DNA of 64,000 nt, from contig NZ_CACSKB010000007.1 in the NCBI RefSeq assembly GCF_902706225.1, positions 1 through 64,000 of the forward strand. Reading direction: 5' to 3'. Below the pieces are notes generated by a model. It was not told the DNA's origin and did not search any database. It worked only from the letters and a program-made list of their open reading frames with translations. The DNA is from Microbacterium sp. 18062 (GTDB taxonomy: Bacteria; Actinomycetota; Actinomycetes; Actinomycetales; Microbacteriaceae). Of the stretch, positions 23,673 through 32,018 are shown piece after piece. Numbering within the stretch: the stretch's first letter is position 1; each line of letters starts with the position of its first letter. A program made the position numbers and the translations under genes.

Positions 23673-23685
23673 GAGGAACGCCATC

Positions 23686-24366
23686 ATGATCACCACGGTC
23701 CCCGAGCGTCCCGTGCACGCCGACGGCGTCGCCCTCGACTGGTCGACGCCTCTCGCGGACGGTGCGATCGTGCTCGACGAGCACGTGCCGCCCCGCGCGG
23801 CCTGGTCGGCGATCGTCGCCGCCGGCGACGTGCTCACGATCGTCGACGTCGGCGGCAACCAGTCGGCCGACTTCCTCGTCTACGCCGCCGCGGACACCGC
23901 CGAGCGGTACAGTGCGGCCGACACGATCGCCTGGCAGCGCAACGCCTACGTCGGCACGGGCACGGTGCTGCGCAGCAACCTCGGCCGGCCGCTCATGACG
24001 GTCACCGCCAACGAGATCGACCGGCAGGACACGATCGGCGGCGCCTGCGGCAAGGAGTCCAACACGCTCCGCTACGGCCACCACACGCTCTACCAGCACG
24101 GCTGCCGCGAGAACTTCCTGGCCGAGGCGGGCCGGCACGGCCTCGGCGCGCGCGACCTCGTGTCGAACCTCAACTGGTTCATGAACGTGCCGGTCGAGCC
24201 CGACGGCTCGCTCGGCATCGTCGACGGCATGTCGGCCCCGGGCAAGCGCGTGGCCCTGCGGGCCGAGCGTGACGTGCTCGTGATCGTCTCCAACTGTCCG
24301 CAGATGAACAACCCGTGCAACGACTTCAGCTGCACGCCGCTGCGGATGATCGTCACGCGCGCGTGA
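23686..24366 (+). CDS. DUF1989 urea-amidolyase-associated protein, second copy (carboxyguanidine deiminase subunit candidate)
   Basis: 226 aa, ATG 23686 after GAGAGGAACGCC. Homologous to the preceding gene (VVAAGDVLTIVDVGGNQSAD corresponds to its RVARGTRIRLEDVTG region). It contains GACGKESNTLRYGHHT and a Cys-rich C-terminus NCPQMNNPCNDFSCTPLR, the hallmark of the second urea-amidolyase-associated protein. It is expected to form a heteromeric deiminase with the first copy. Its stop overlaps the GTG of the carboxylase gene (GTGA). Confidence 0.87.
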   Translation: MITTVPERPVHADGVALDWSTPLADGAIVLDEHVPPRAAWSAIVAAGDVLTIVDVGGNQSADFLVYAAADTAERYSAADTIAWQRNAYVGTGTVLRSNLGRPLMTVTANEIDRQDTIGGACGKESNTLRYGHHTLYQHGCRENFLAEAGRHGLGARDLVSNLNWFMNVPVEPDGSLGIVDGMSAPGKRVALRAERDVLVIVSNCPQMNNPCNDFSCTPLRMIVTRA

Positions 24367-27300
24367 CCGGCATCGGGACCCTGCTCGTCGCGAACCGCGG
24401 CGAGATCGCCCGCCGGATCCTGCGGACCGCCCGTGACCGGGGCATCCGCACCGTCGCGGTGTACTCCGACGCGGACCGCGCGGCACCGCACGTGCGCGAG
24501 GCGGACGCCGCGGTACGTCTCGGGCCCGCGCCCGCGGCGGAGTCGTACCTCCGCCTCGACGCGGTGCTGGCCGCCGCCGAGGAGAGCGGAGCGGAGGCGG
24601 TCCACCCGGGCTACGGCTTCCTCGCCGAGAGCTCCGCCGCCGCGCGCGCGGTCGAGGCCGCGGGGCTCGCCTGGGTCGGGCCGACCCCCGGGCAGCTCGA
24701 CGCGTTCGGCCTCAAGCACACCGCCCGCGCCCTCGCCGCGGCCGCCGGCGTGCCGCTGCTGCCGGGAACCGACGTGCTCGCGTCGCGGGACGAGGCGGTC
24801 GCCGCCGCATCCGCCATCGGGTTCCCGGTCATGCTCAAGGCGACGGGCGGCGGAGGCGGGATCGGCATGCGCGTCTGCGCGGATGGGGACTCCGTCGCGG
24901 AGGCCTTCGACGCCGTGACACGACAGGCCGCGGCGAGCTTCGGCTCGGCGGGGGTGTTCCTCGAGAAGTACGTGCGCCCGGCGCGCCACGTCGAGGTGCA
25001 GCTGTTCGGCGACGGCGAGGGACGTGTCGCGGTGCTCGGCGACCGCGACTGCTCGCTGCAGCGCCGCAACCAGAAGGTCGTCGAGGAGGCACCGGCTCCC
25101 CGGCTCCCCGACGCCGTGCGGACGCACCTGCACGAGAGCGCCGCGGCCCTCGCGAGCAGCATCCGCTACCGCTCCGCGGGCACCGCGGAGTTCGTCTACG
25201 ATCCGGCCGAGGAGCGCGCCTACTTCCTCGAGGTGAACGCCCGTCTGCAGGTCGAGCACCCGGTGACCGAGGCCGTGTTCGGCATCGACCTCGTCGGGCT
25301 CATGCTCGACCTCGCCTCCGGCGGTCCCGCGGCGCTCCCCGACGCGCTGTTCGCCGCGGCGCCGGCGCCGGAGGGCCACGCGGTCGAGGCGCGCATCTAC
25401 GCGGAGGACCCCGACCGGCAGAACGCCCCGTCGACGGGGCTCGTCACCGCGGTGCGCCTGCCCTCGGGCGAGGGCGTCCGCGTCGACTCCTGGATCGAGC
25501 CCGGCCTCGAGGTCACGTCGTTCTACGACCCGCTGCTTGCCAAGGTCGTCACACACGCCCCGACCCGCGACGAGGCTCTCGACGCGCTGCACGACGCGCT
25601 CGCGGGGACCCGCATCGACGGCATCGTGACCGGCGTCGGGATGCTGCGCGAGCTCACGCTCGACCCCCGCGTGCGAGCGGCACGGCACGACACCGGCACG
25701 CTCGACGGGGCGCGCGACCCCGACCCGCGCATCGAGGTGGACGAGCCCGGCATGCTCACGACCGTGCAGGATCTGCCCGGCCGCCTCGGGTACTGGCAGG
25801 TGGGCGTGCCGCCCTCGGGCCCGATGGACGCGGTCTCGTTCCGCGAGGCGAACCTCGCGGTCGGCAACCCGGCCGAGGCGCCGGGGCTCGAGGTGACGCT
25901 CACCGGGCCGACGCTCCGGTTCACCGCGCCCACGACGGCGTGCATCACAGGCGCCCCCGTGGAGGCGACCCTCGACGGCACGCCCGTCGCGGGGTGGGAG
26001 CCGTTCGAGGTGCCCGCGGGCGGCGTGCTGCGCATCGGCGCGGCCGCGGGTCCCGGCATCCGCTCCTACGTCGCGGTGCGCGGCGGCGTCGACGTGCCGC
26101 GCTACCTCGGCAGCGCCTCGACCTTCACGCTCGGCGGGTTCGGCGGCCACGGCGGGCGCGCGCTCGTCGCGGGCGACGTGCTGCGGCCGGGCGCCGCGCC
26201 GGCGGACCCGCTCGCGGGCACGCCGCGGCCCGTCCCCGCCGACCGGCGGCCGCACCTGACGTCGCAGTGGCTGATCGGCGTGACGGAGGGCCCGCACGCG
26301 GCCCCCGAGTTCTTCACGCGCGAGGACATCGACCGGCTGTACACGGCCGAGTACACGGTGCAGGTCAACTCCGCCCGCACCGGCATACGCCTGAGCGGAC
26401 CGCAGCCGGCCTGGGCGCGCACCGACGGCGGCGAGGCGGGGCTCCATCCCTCGAACATCCACGACACCCCCTACGCGGTGGGGGCGCTCGACTTCACCGG
26501 CGACACCCCGATCATCCTCGGCCCGGACGGCCCCAGCCTCGGCGGCTTCGTGTGCCCCGCGGTCGTCGCGAGCGGCGACCTCTGGAAGCTCGGTCAGCTG
26601 CGCCCGGGCGACACCATCCGCTTCGTTCCGGTGCGCGAGGCGGACGCCGCGCGGCTCGACCCCTCCCGGTCGCTCCGCGCGCCTCTTCTCATCGGCGGCG
26701 CGGGCGACGGCGACGACGGTGTCATCGCGCGTCGCGAGGCGGACGCCGGCGACGGGAGCGCGGGACGCCCGAGCGTCACCTATCGCCGCGACGGCGACGA
26801 CAACCTGCTGATCGAGTTCGGCGAGCAGGTGCTCGATCTGGGCCTGCGGATGCGGGTGCACGCGCTGCAGGCGAGTCTCGCCGAGCACGCGCCCGCCGGC
26901 ATCCTCGACGTCACCCCGGGCATCCGGTCCCTGCAGGTGCACACCGACGCGTCCGTGCTGCGCGCGTCGCAGCTCGTCGGCCTCGTGCAGGAGCTCGACG
27001 ACGCGCTGCCCCCGACCGGCGAGCTCGTCGTCCCCTCGCGCGAGGTGCGGCTGCCGCTGTCGTGGGACGACCCGGCGACCCGCCTCGCGATCGAGCGGTA
27101 CATGGCGGGGGTGCGCGACGACGCCCCGTGGACGCCGTGGAACATCGAGTTCATCCGCCGCATCAACGGTCTCGACTCCGTCGAGGACGTCTACCGCACC
27201 GTGTTCGACGCGCAGTACCTCGTGATGGGGCTCGGCGACGTGTACCTGGGCGCGCCGGTCGCGACGCCGCTCGACCCGCGCCACCGGCTCGTCACCACCA

Positions 27301-27989
27301 AGTACAACCCCGCCCGCACGTGGACGGCTGAGAACTCGGTCGGCATCGGCGGCGCCTACCTCTGCATCTACGGCATGGAGGGTCCCGGCGGATACCAGTT
27401 CGTCGGACGCACGGTGCAGGTGTGGAACCGCTTCCGCCGCGGCGGGCTCTTCCGGGAGAACCCCTGGGCGCTGCGCTTCTTCGACCGCATCCGCTGGTAC
27501 CCGGTCTCCGCCGAGGAGCTGCTCGAGCTGCGCGCCGAGACCGACGCGGGCCGCGGCCGCGTCGAGACCGTCGAGGGGACGTTCGCGCTCGCCGACCACG
27601 AGAGGTTCCTCGCCGACAACGCGCAGGGCATCGAGGAGTTTCGGACGCGGCAGCGCACCGCCTTCGACGAGGAACGGGCGCGGTGGCGCGCATCGGGGGA
27701 GTTCGACCGCCCGGTCGAGTCGGACTCGGCGCCGCCCGCATCCGCGGAGCACGTGCTGCCGCCCGGCTGCGTCGCGGTGCGGGCGCCGTTCGCGGCGACG
27801 GTGTGGAAGACGGAGGCGGCGCCCGGAGCGTCGATCGATGTGGGAGAAAGGGTCATGGTGCTGGAGGCGATGAAGATGGAGACGACCGTGAGCGCGTCGG
27901 AGGCGGGGATCGTGCGGGAGCTGTACGCGACGCCGGGTGAGCGGGTCGGGGCGGGACAGCTGCTCGCCGCGATCGAGGTCGAGCGATGA
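24363..27989 (+). CDS. Urea/guanidine carboxylase (biotin-dependent)
   Basis: 1208 aa, the full length of the family. Residues about 1-450 are a biotin carboxylase (LLVANRGEIARRI at the N-terminus, ATP-grasp glycine loop KATGGGGGIGMR, EKYVRPARHVEVQ). The middle holds the two carboxyltransferase domains related to KipA and KipI (PFDEPGMLTTVQDLPGR-like DEPGMLTTVQD; GYQFVGRT). The C-terminal biotinyl domain carries EAMKMET with the biotinylated Lys. The product is allophanate from urea or carboxyguanidine from guanidine. The two DUF1989 neighbours favour guanidine as a substrate. Residue-level specificity cannot be judged without an alignment. Confidence 0.93.
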   Translation: MTGIGTLLVANRGEIARRILRTARDRGIRTVAVYSDADRAAPHVREADAAVRLGPAPAAESYLRLDAVLAAAEESGAEAVHPGYGFLAESSAAARAVEAAGLAWVGPTPGQLDAFGLKHTARALAAAAGVPLLPGTDVLASRDEAVAAASAIGFPVMLKATGGGGGIGMRVCADGDSVAEAFDAVTRQAAASFGSAGVFLEKYVRPARHVEVQLFGDGEGRVAVLGDRDCSLQRRNQKVVEEAPAPRLPDAVRTHLHESAAALASSIRYRSAGTAEFVYDPAEERAYFLEVNARLQVEHPVTEAVFGIDLVGLMLDLASGGPAALPDALFAAAPAPEGHAVEARIYAEDPDRQNAPSTGLVTAVRLPSGEGVRVDSWIEPGLEVTSFYDPLLAKVVTHAPTRDEALDALHDALAGTRIDGIVTGVGMLRELTLDPRVRAARHDTGTLDGARDPDPRIEVDEPGMLTTVQDLPGRLGYWQVGVPPSGPMDAVSFREANLAVGNPAEAPGLEVTLTGPTLRFTAPTTACITGAPVEATLDGTPVAGWEPFEVPAGGVLRIGAAAGPGIRSYVAVRGGVDVPRYLGSASTFTLGGFGGHGGRALVAGDVLRPGAAPADPLAGTPRPVPADRRPHLTSQWLIGVTEGPHAAPEFFTREDIDRLYTAEYTVQVNSARTGIRLSGPQPAWARTDGGEAGLHPSNIHDTPYAVGALDFTGDTPIILGPDGPSLGGFVCPAVVASGDLWKLGQLRPGDTIRFVPVREADAARLDPSRSLRAPLLIGGAGDGDDGVIARREADAGDGSAGRPSVTYRRDGDDNLLIEFGEQVLDLGLRMRVHALQASLAEHAPAGILDVTPGIRSLQVHTDASVLRASQLVGLVQELDDALPPTGELVVPSREVRLPLSWDDPATRLAIERYMAGVRDDAPWTPWNIEFIRRINGLDSVEDVYRTVFDAQYLVMGLGDVYLGAPVATPLDPRHRLVTTKYNPARTWTAENSVGIGGAYLCIYGMEGPGGYQFVGRTVQVWNRFRRGGLFRENPWALRFFDRIRWYPVSAEELLELRAETDAGRGRVETVEGTFALADHERFLADNAQGIEEFRTRQRTAFDEERARWRASGEFDRPVESDSAPPASAEHVLPPGCVAVRAPFAATVWKTEAAPGASIDVGERVMVLEAMKMETTVSASEAGIVRELYATPGERVGAGQLLAAIEVER

Positions 27990-29671
27990 GCGCGTCGCCG
28001 CCGAGCGCCGTCGAGCGCGTCGCCGCCGCATACGCGCGAAACGCCGAGGCCGACCGGCCCGAGGCCTGGATCTCGCTGCGGCCGGAGGCCGACGCGCTCG
28101 CCGAGGCGGCCGAGATCGACCGCCGGGTCGCGGCCGGCGAGCGGCTGCCGCTGGCCGGCACGGTCGCCGCCGTCAAGGACAACATCGACGTCGCCGGCTT
28201 CGCCACGACCGCGGGGAGCCCGGCCTTCGCCTTCGTGCCCGAGGCCGACGCCCCCGCCGTCGCGCGGTTGCGGGCGGCGGGCACCGTCGTGCTGGGCAAG
28301 ACCAACCTCGACCAGTTCGCGACCGGGCTCGTCGGCACCCGTAGCCCCTACGGCGCGGTGCGCGGCGCCTGGGATCCGACGCGGATCTCCGGCGGGTCGA
28401 GCTCGGGCTCCGCGGTGCTCACGGCGCTCGGCGTCGTGGACATCGCCCTCGGCACCGACACGGCGGGCTCCGGGCGCGTGCCTGCGGCGCTGAACGGCAT
28501 CGTCGGGGTGAAGCCCACCGTCGGTCTCGTGCCGACGACGGGCGTGGTGCCGGCGTGCCGCACGATCGACTGCGTCACCGTGTTCGCGCGCGGCCTCGCG
28601 CTCGCGCGCGAGGCCGCCGAGCTCATGAGCGGTCCCGACGGCGTCGACCCGATCGCCCGGGCCGATGTGCCGGCGCCGCCGCCGGCCGCGAGGCCCGTCG
28701 TCGCGATCCCGACGCCCGAGCACCTCGAAGGACTCGCCGAGGGGTGGTCGGACGCGTTCCGCGGCGTGGTGGCCCGGCTCGCCGCATCCGGAGTGGACGT
28801 CGTCGAGGTCGACATCGCGCCGCTGCTCGAGGCGGCGACCCTGCTCTACGGCGGCGCGTTCGTCGCCGAGCGCACGGCGGCGGTGGGGGAGTTCATCCAG
28901 ACGCACCGCGGCCTCATCGGAACCGACCTCGACCCGACCGTCGCGGGGATCGTGCTCGCGGGCGCCGAGGCCAAGGCCGTCGACTACTTCCGCGACCGCG
29001 AGCGGCTCGAGCGGCTCGGGCTCGAGGGGTTGCGGCGGCTCGAGGGCACGGTGGCTCTCCTGACCCCGACGACCACGTGGCATCCGACCCTCGAGCAGGT
29101 CGCGGCCGATCCGGTGGGCGCGAACGCGCGCATGGGGCGGTTCACGAACTTCGCGAACCTGCTCGACCGGAGCGCGCTCGCCGTGCCGGCGGGCGTCGTC
29201 GACGGCAAGCCGTTCGGCGTGATGCTGACGGGCGCGCCCTTCGCGGACCGCACGCTCGCGCAGCTCGCCGAGCGCGTCGTCGCGCCCCCCGTCGATCTGC
29301 TCGTGGTCGGCGCGCACCTTCGGGGCCAGCCGCTCAACCACCAGCTGGTCGCGGCGGGCGGCACGTTCGTGGCCGAGGTGCGGACCGCATCCGAGTACCG
29401 CCTGTTCGCGCTCGCGACGACCCCTCCCAAGCCCGGGCTCGTGCGCGTGGCAGACGGTGGCAGCGCGATCGAGGGAGAGGTGTGGCGCCTGCCCGCCGCC
29501 GGCTTCGGCGGCTTCGTGGCGGCGCTGCCCGAGCCCATGGGCATCGGCTCGGCCCGGCTCGCCGACGGGTCGACGGTCGCCGGCTTCCTCTGCGAGTCCG
29601 TGGCGCTCGACGGTGCCCGCGACATCACCGAGTTCGGCGGATGGCGGGGGTTCCGCGCCTCGCTGGCATGA
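27986..29671 (+). CDS. atzF: Allophanate hydrolase
   Basis: 561 aa. Amidase-signature catalytic triad: Lys in AVKDNIDVAG (about residue 61), cis-Ser in ISGGSSSGSA and nucleophile Ser in TDTAGSGR. A C-terminal domain of about 120 residues (starting near LLVVGAHLRG, ending in TEFGGWRGF) identifies allophanate hydrolase rather than a general amidase. It cleaves allophanate to ammonia and CO2, the last step of urea or guanidine nitrogen release. It is coupled by ATGA to the carboxylase upstream and to the TetR gene downstream. Confidence 0.93.
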   Translation: MSASPPSAVERVAAAYARNAEADRPEAWISLRPEADALAEAAEIDRRVAAGERLPLAGTVAAVKDNIDVAGFATTAGSPAFAFVPEADAPAVARLRAAGTVVLGKTNLDQFATGLVGTRSPYGAVRGAWDPTRISGGSSSGSAVLTALGVVDIALGTDTAGSGRVPAALNGIVGVKPTVGLVPTTGVVPACRTIDCVTVFARGLALAREAAELMSGPDGVDPIARADVPAPPPAARPVVAIPTPEHLEGLAEGWSDAFRGVVARLAASGVDVVEVDIAPLLEAATLLYGGAFVAERTAAVGEFIQTHRGLIGTDLDPTVAGIVLAGAEAKAVDYFRDRERLERLGLEGLRRLEGTVALLTPTTTWHPTLEQVAADPVGANARMGRFTNFANLLDRSALAVPAGVVDGKPFGVMLTGAPFADRTLAQLAERVVAPPVDLLVVGAHLRGQPLNHQLVAAGGTFVAEVRTASEYRLFALATTPPKPGLVRVADGGSAIEGEVWRLPAAGFGGFVAALPEPMGIGSARLADGSTVAGFLCESVALDGARDITEFGGWRGFRASLA

Positions 29672-30342
29672 TGGAGGTCATGGGCGAGCGCGGCACGGCG
29701 GGCCGGGCGGGGGCTCCGCGAGCACGTGTGGGGAGACCGCGGGCGACGCCCCGCACCGACGACGGCCGCTCGGCGAAGGCGCAGATCCTCGACGCGGCGG
29801 CGGAGCTCTTCACGACGCGCGGCTACGCCGCGACCTCGACGCGCGAGATCGCGGAGCGGGCCGGCATCCGCCAGGCGAGCCTCTACTACCACGTGTCGGC
29901 GAAGCCGCAGCTGCTGCTCGAGCTGCTCGACGCCTCGGTGCGCCCGACGCTCGAGGGCCTCGACGATCTGCTCGCCCGGCCCGATGCGCCGGCGGCACTG
30001 TACGCGCTTGCGACCCGCGACGTGCAGACGCTGCTGACGGCACCGCACAACCTCGCCGTGCTCTACCTCACGCCCGAGCTCGCCGACCCGGAGTTCGCGT
30101 CGCTGCACGAGGCCCGCGGTCGTCTGCGCGCCGCCTACGTCGACCTCGCCCGGCGCATCGGCGGTCCGGGCGGCGCGGACTTCCGCGGCGCCGCGTGCCT
30201 GCAGCTCGTCGAGCTCGCGATCGAGCTGCGTCAGCGGGGCGAGGTTCCGCCGGACGCGCCGCACGATATCGCCCTCGCCTGCCTCCGGGTCGTCGAGGCT
30301 CACCCGCACGACATCGCGCGGGTGAGCGGGACGGCGCGGTGA
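29668..30342 (+). CDS. TetR-family regulator, likely AmtR-like
   Basis: 224 aa from the ATG at 29668 overlapping the upstream stop; ATGs at 29671 and 29680 are alternatives. A basic, proline/arginine-rich N-terminal arm precedes the HTH (TSTREIAERAGIRQASLYYHV, about residues 58-78). The ligand domain has no motif I can name. Two operators of the AmtR pattern are found upstream of the symporter and of this operon, and in Mycobacterium smegmatis AmtR lies with and controls a urea carboxylase/allophanate hydrolase cluster. I infer autoregulation of the locus in response to nitrogen supply or a pathway intermediate. The assignment to AmtR is contextual. Confidence 0.8.
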   Translation: MMEVMGERGTAGRAGAPRARVGRPRATPRTDDGRSAKAQILDAAAELFTTRGYAATSTREIAERAGIRQASLYYHVSAKPQLLLELLDASVRPTLEGLDDLLARPDAPAALYALATRDVQTLLTAPHNLAVLYLTPELADPEFASLHEARGRLRAAYVDLARRIGGPGGADFRGAACLQLVELAIELRQRGEVPPDAPHDIALACLRVVEAHPHDIARVSGTAR

Positions 30343-31169
30343 GCGTGCCGCGGACGTGGGCGGATGCGGAGCCGTTGCGGCTCGCCGGGCGGCCGCGGCG
30401 CCTGGTGCCGCTCGTGGTCGGCTACGAGGCGGTCGCCGAGTCCGTGTCGGTGCACGGCGGCAGCTCGTTCCGGTACCTCATGGAGCCCGTGACCGCGGTC
30501 GCCGTCGTGTTCGACGAGGGGTGGGCGCTGATCGACGGCGGGTTCGATCCGGCGCGCGTGCGCGACCGGGATCAGCGGGTGGCGAGCTTCGACTACGAGA
30601 ACTACGCCCCGATCGTGCCCGCGGGCGACCCGCTCGTCGACCAGGTCGCCGAGGCGGGGCTCGACTGGGCCGACCTCGCGGCGGCGGCGATCACGCACGC
30701 GCACTTCGACCACACCGGCGCCGCGCGGCTGCTCGGGCCGAGCCAGCCCCTGCTGATGCAGGCGCGCGAGTGGCGCCACGTGAACGAGGTGGACGACGCG
30801 CGCATGGCGTTCCTGTTCATCGACGATCTCGTGCGTCCGGGGCTGTCGATCGTGCTGCTCGACGGCGACACCGACCTCGCGCCCGGGCTCCGCGCGATCG
30901 ACACGTCGGGCCACACGCCCGGACATCAGTCGTTCGTCGTAGAGCTGCCCGATCGCACGGTCGTACTCGCCGGCGACGCCGCCGACCTCCACCGCAACGT
31001 CGTGGAGTGCGTGCGGTGCGGGTCGACCGTCGGCGAGCACGGCGCCGAGCGCGCCGCATCCGCCATCCGGCGTCTCGCCGAGCTCGACGCCCGGCCCGGG
31101 GTGGAGGTGTGGCCCGCGCACGATCCGGAGTGGGGCCCGTGGCGCGAGGTGGTGGAGTCGCGGCGGTAG
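30339..31169 (+). CDS. MBL-fold metallohydrolase (N-acyl homoserine lactonase-like)
   Basis: 276 aa from a GTG at 30339 overlapping the TetR stop. The zinc motif is THAHFDHTG (about residues 121-129), then GHTPGHQ, the AGDAAD aspartate and PAHDP at the C-terminus, all as in AttM/AiiA-type lactonases. The gene is last in the carboxylase operon. A role in hydrolysing a cyclic lactone, lactam or carbamate is possible; quorum-signal degradation is not implied by location. Confidence 0.83.
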   Translation: MSVPRTWADAEPLRLAGRPRRLVPLVVGYEAVAESVSVHGGSSFRYLMEPVTAVAVVFDEGWALIDGGFDPARVRDRDQRVASFDYENYAPIVPAGDPLVDQVAEAGLDWADLAAAAITHAHFDHTGAARLLGPSQPLLMQAREWRHVNEVDDARMAFLFIDDLVRPGLSIVLLDGDTDLAPGLRAIDTSGHTPGHQSFVVELPDRTVVLAGDAADLHRNVVECVRCGSTVGEHGAERAASAIRRLAELDARPGVEVWPAHDPEWGPWREVVESRR

Positions 31170-31218
31170 CCGCCCCGCCCGGACCGGCGGCGCGACGCGG
31201 GCGCGACCTACCCCCGAC

Positions 31219-31291
31219 CCGCGAGACTGCACGGTGGCGCCGAGACAGCGGGGCAACCCCACGGTCTCGGCGCCACGCTGCAGTCTCGCGG
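31219..31291. repeat. Long palindromic repeat, family A copy 1
   Basis: A 73-base near-perfect palindrome with three nested stems: CCGCGAGACTGCA/TGCAGTCTCGCGG outside, TGGCGCCGAGAC/GTCTCGGCGCCA in the middle and GGGG/CCCC around a CAA loop. Copy 2 at 38775-38847 has the same length and differs at three positions, two of which form a compensated base pair. Confidence 0.88.
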
Positions 31292-31331
31292 ATCGACGGA
31301 TGGCGGGTCGGTGCTTGGCTAAAGTGGGCCC

Positions 31332-31991
31332 GTGCCTCGACAGACGAAGGGCGGAAGCTACGCCGTCGGACGAGCCCGCCGTGAGCGCATCCTCGACGTC
31401 GCGACGAGGATGTTCGCGACGATCGGCTATTCGCAGGTCTCCCTGACGGAGATCGCCCGCGAGGGGGGACTGACCGCGCCGGGCCTCCGGCATCACTTCC
31501 CGACCAAGCAGCATCTGCTCATGGCGATCATCGAGCGGCGGTTCGACCGGACCCTCGATCGGGCCAATCTGCGGCCGCCCGACCAGGACGGCACCGGTCC
31601 GTTCCGGATCATGCTGACGATCACCGAGATGATCGCGGCCGATCCGGACCTGACCCAGCTGTTCGTCCTCGTGATGGCGGAGTCGGCCGATGCTCGCAGC
31701 CAGACGCACGATCTCTTCGTCTCGCGTCAGGAGGTCATCATCGCCGATCTGGTCGCGCAGTTCCAGGAGGCGGTGACGGCGGGGCACCTGCGCGAGGACG
31801 TCGACTACCGCGCACTGGCTCGTCAGTGCATCGCGGTCACCGACGGGCTGCAACTGCAGTGGATCCTCTCCGGTCGCACGCTCGACTTCGTCTCGATGAA
31901 CGCACGGATCCTCGAGCTGCTGGCCGCCGACGTGCGTGTGGACGGCAGGCGCATCGATCTGCGCACGCCCGCCGCCGCCGCCGCCGAGTGA
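31332..31991 (+). CDS. TetR-family transcriptional regulator
   Basis: 219 aa from a GTG at 31332. The HTH is at about residues 38-58 (VSLTEIAREGGLTAPGLRHHF), followed by the usual PTKQHLLMAI. The ligand-binding half is hydrophobic and ends in an alanine-rich tail (PAAAAAE). It converges with the GH3 gene with only 27 bases between stops. It is the best local candidate to control the sugar-transport/GH3 operon, whose promoter lies more than 5 kb away with an inverted repeat at 37493-37506; that link is inference. Confidence 0.87.
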   Translation: MPRQTKGGSYAVGRARRERILDVATRMFATIGYSQVSLTEIAREGGLTAPGLRHHFPTKQHLLMAIIERRFDRTLDRANLRPPDQDGTGPFRIMLTITEMIAADPDLTQLFVLVMAESADARSQTHDLFVSRQEVIIADLVAQFQEAVTAGHLREDVDYRALARQCIAVTDGLQLQWILSGRTLDFVSMNARILELLAADVRVDGRRIDLRTPAAAAAE

Positions 31992-32018
31992 GTCTCGTCG
32001 TCCCGATCTCGGGAGCGT

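Noticed and set aside
24090..28031. Very long open frame on the minus strand across the carboxylase gene
   Set aside because: It is antisense to a full-length biotin-dependent carboxylase with all domains, its translation is Arg/Gly/Ala-rich without motifs, and such shadows are expected at this GC content.
31219..31291. Palindrome family A as inverted ends of an insertion sequence
   Set aside because: No transposase lies between or next to the copies, and each copy is a self-contained hairpin.
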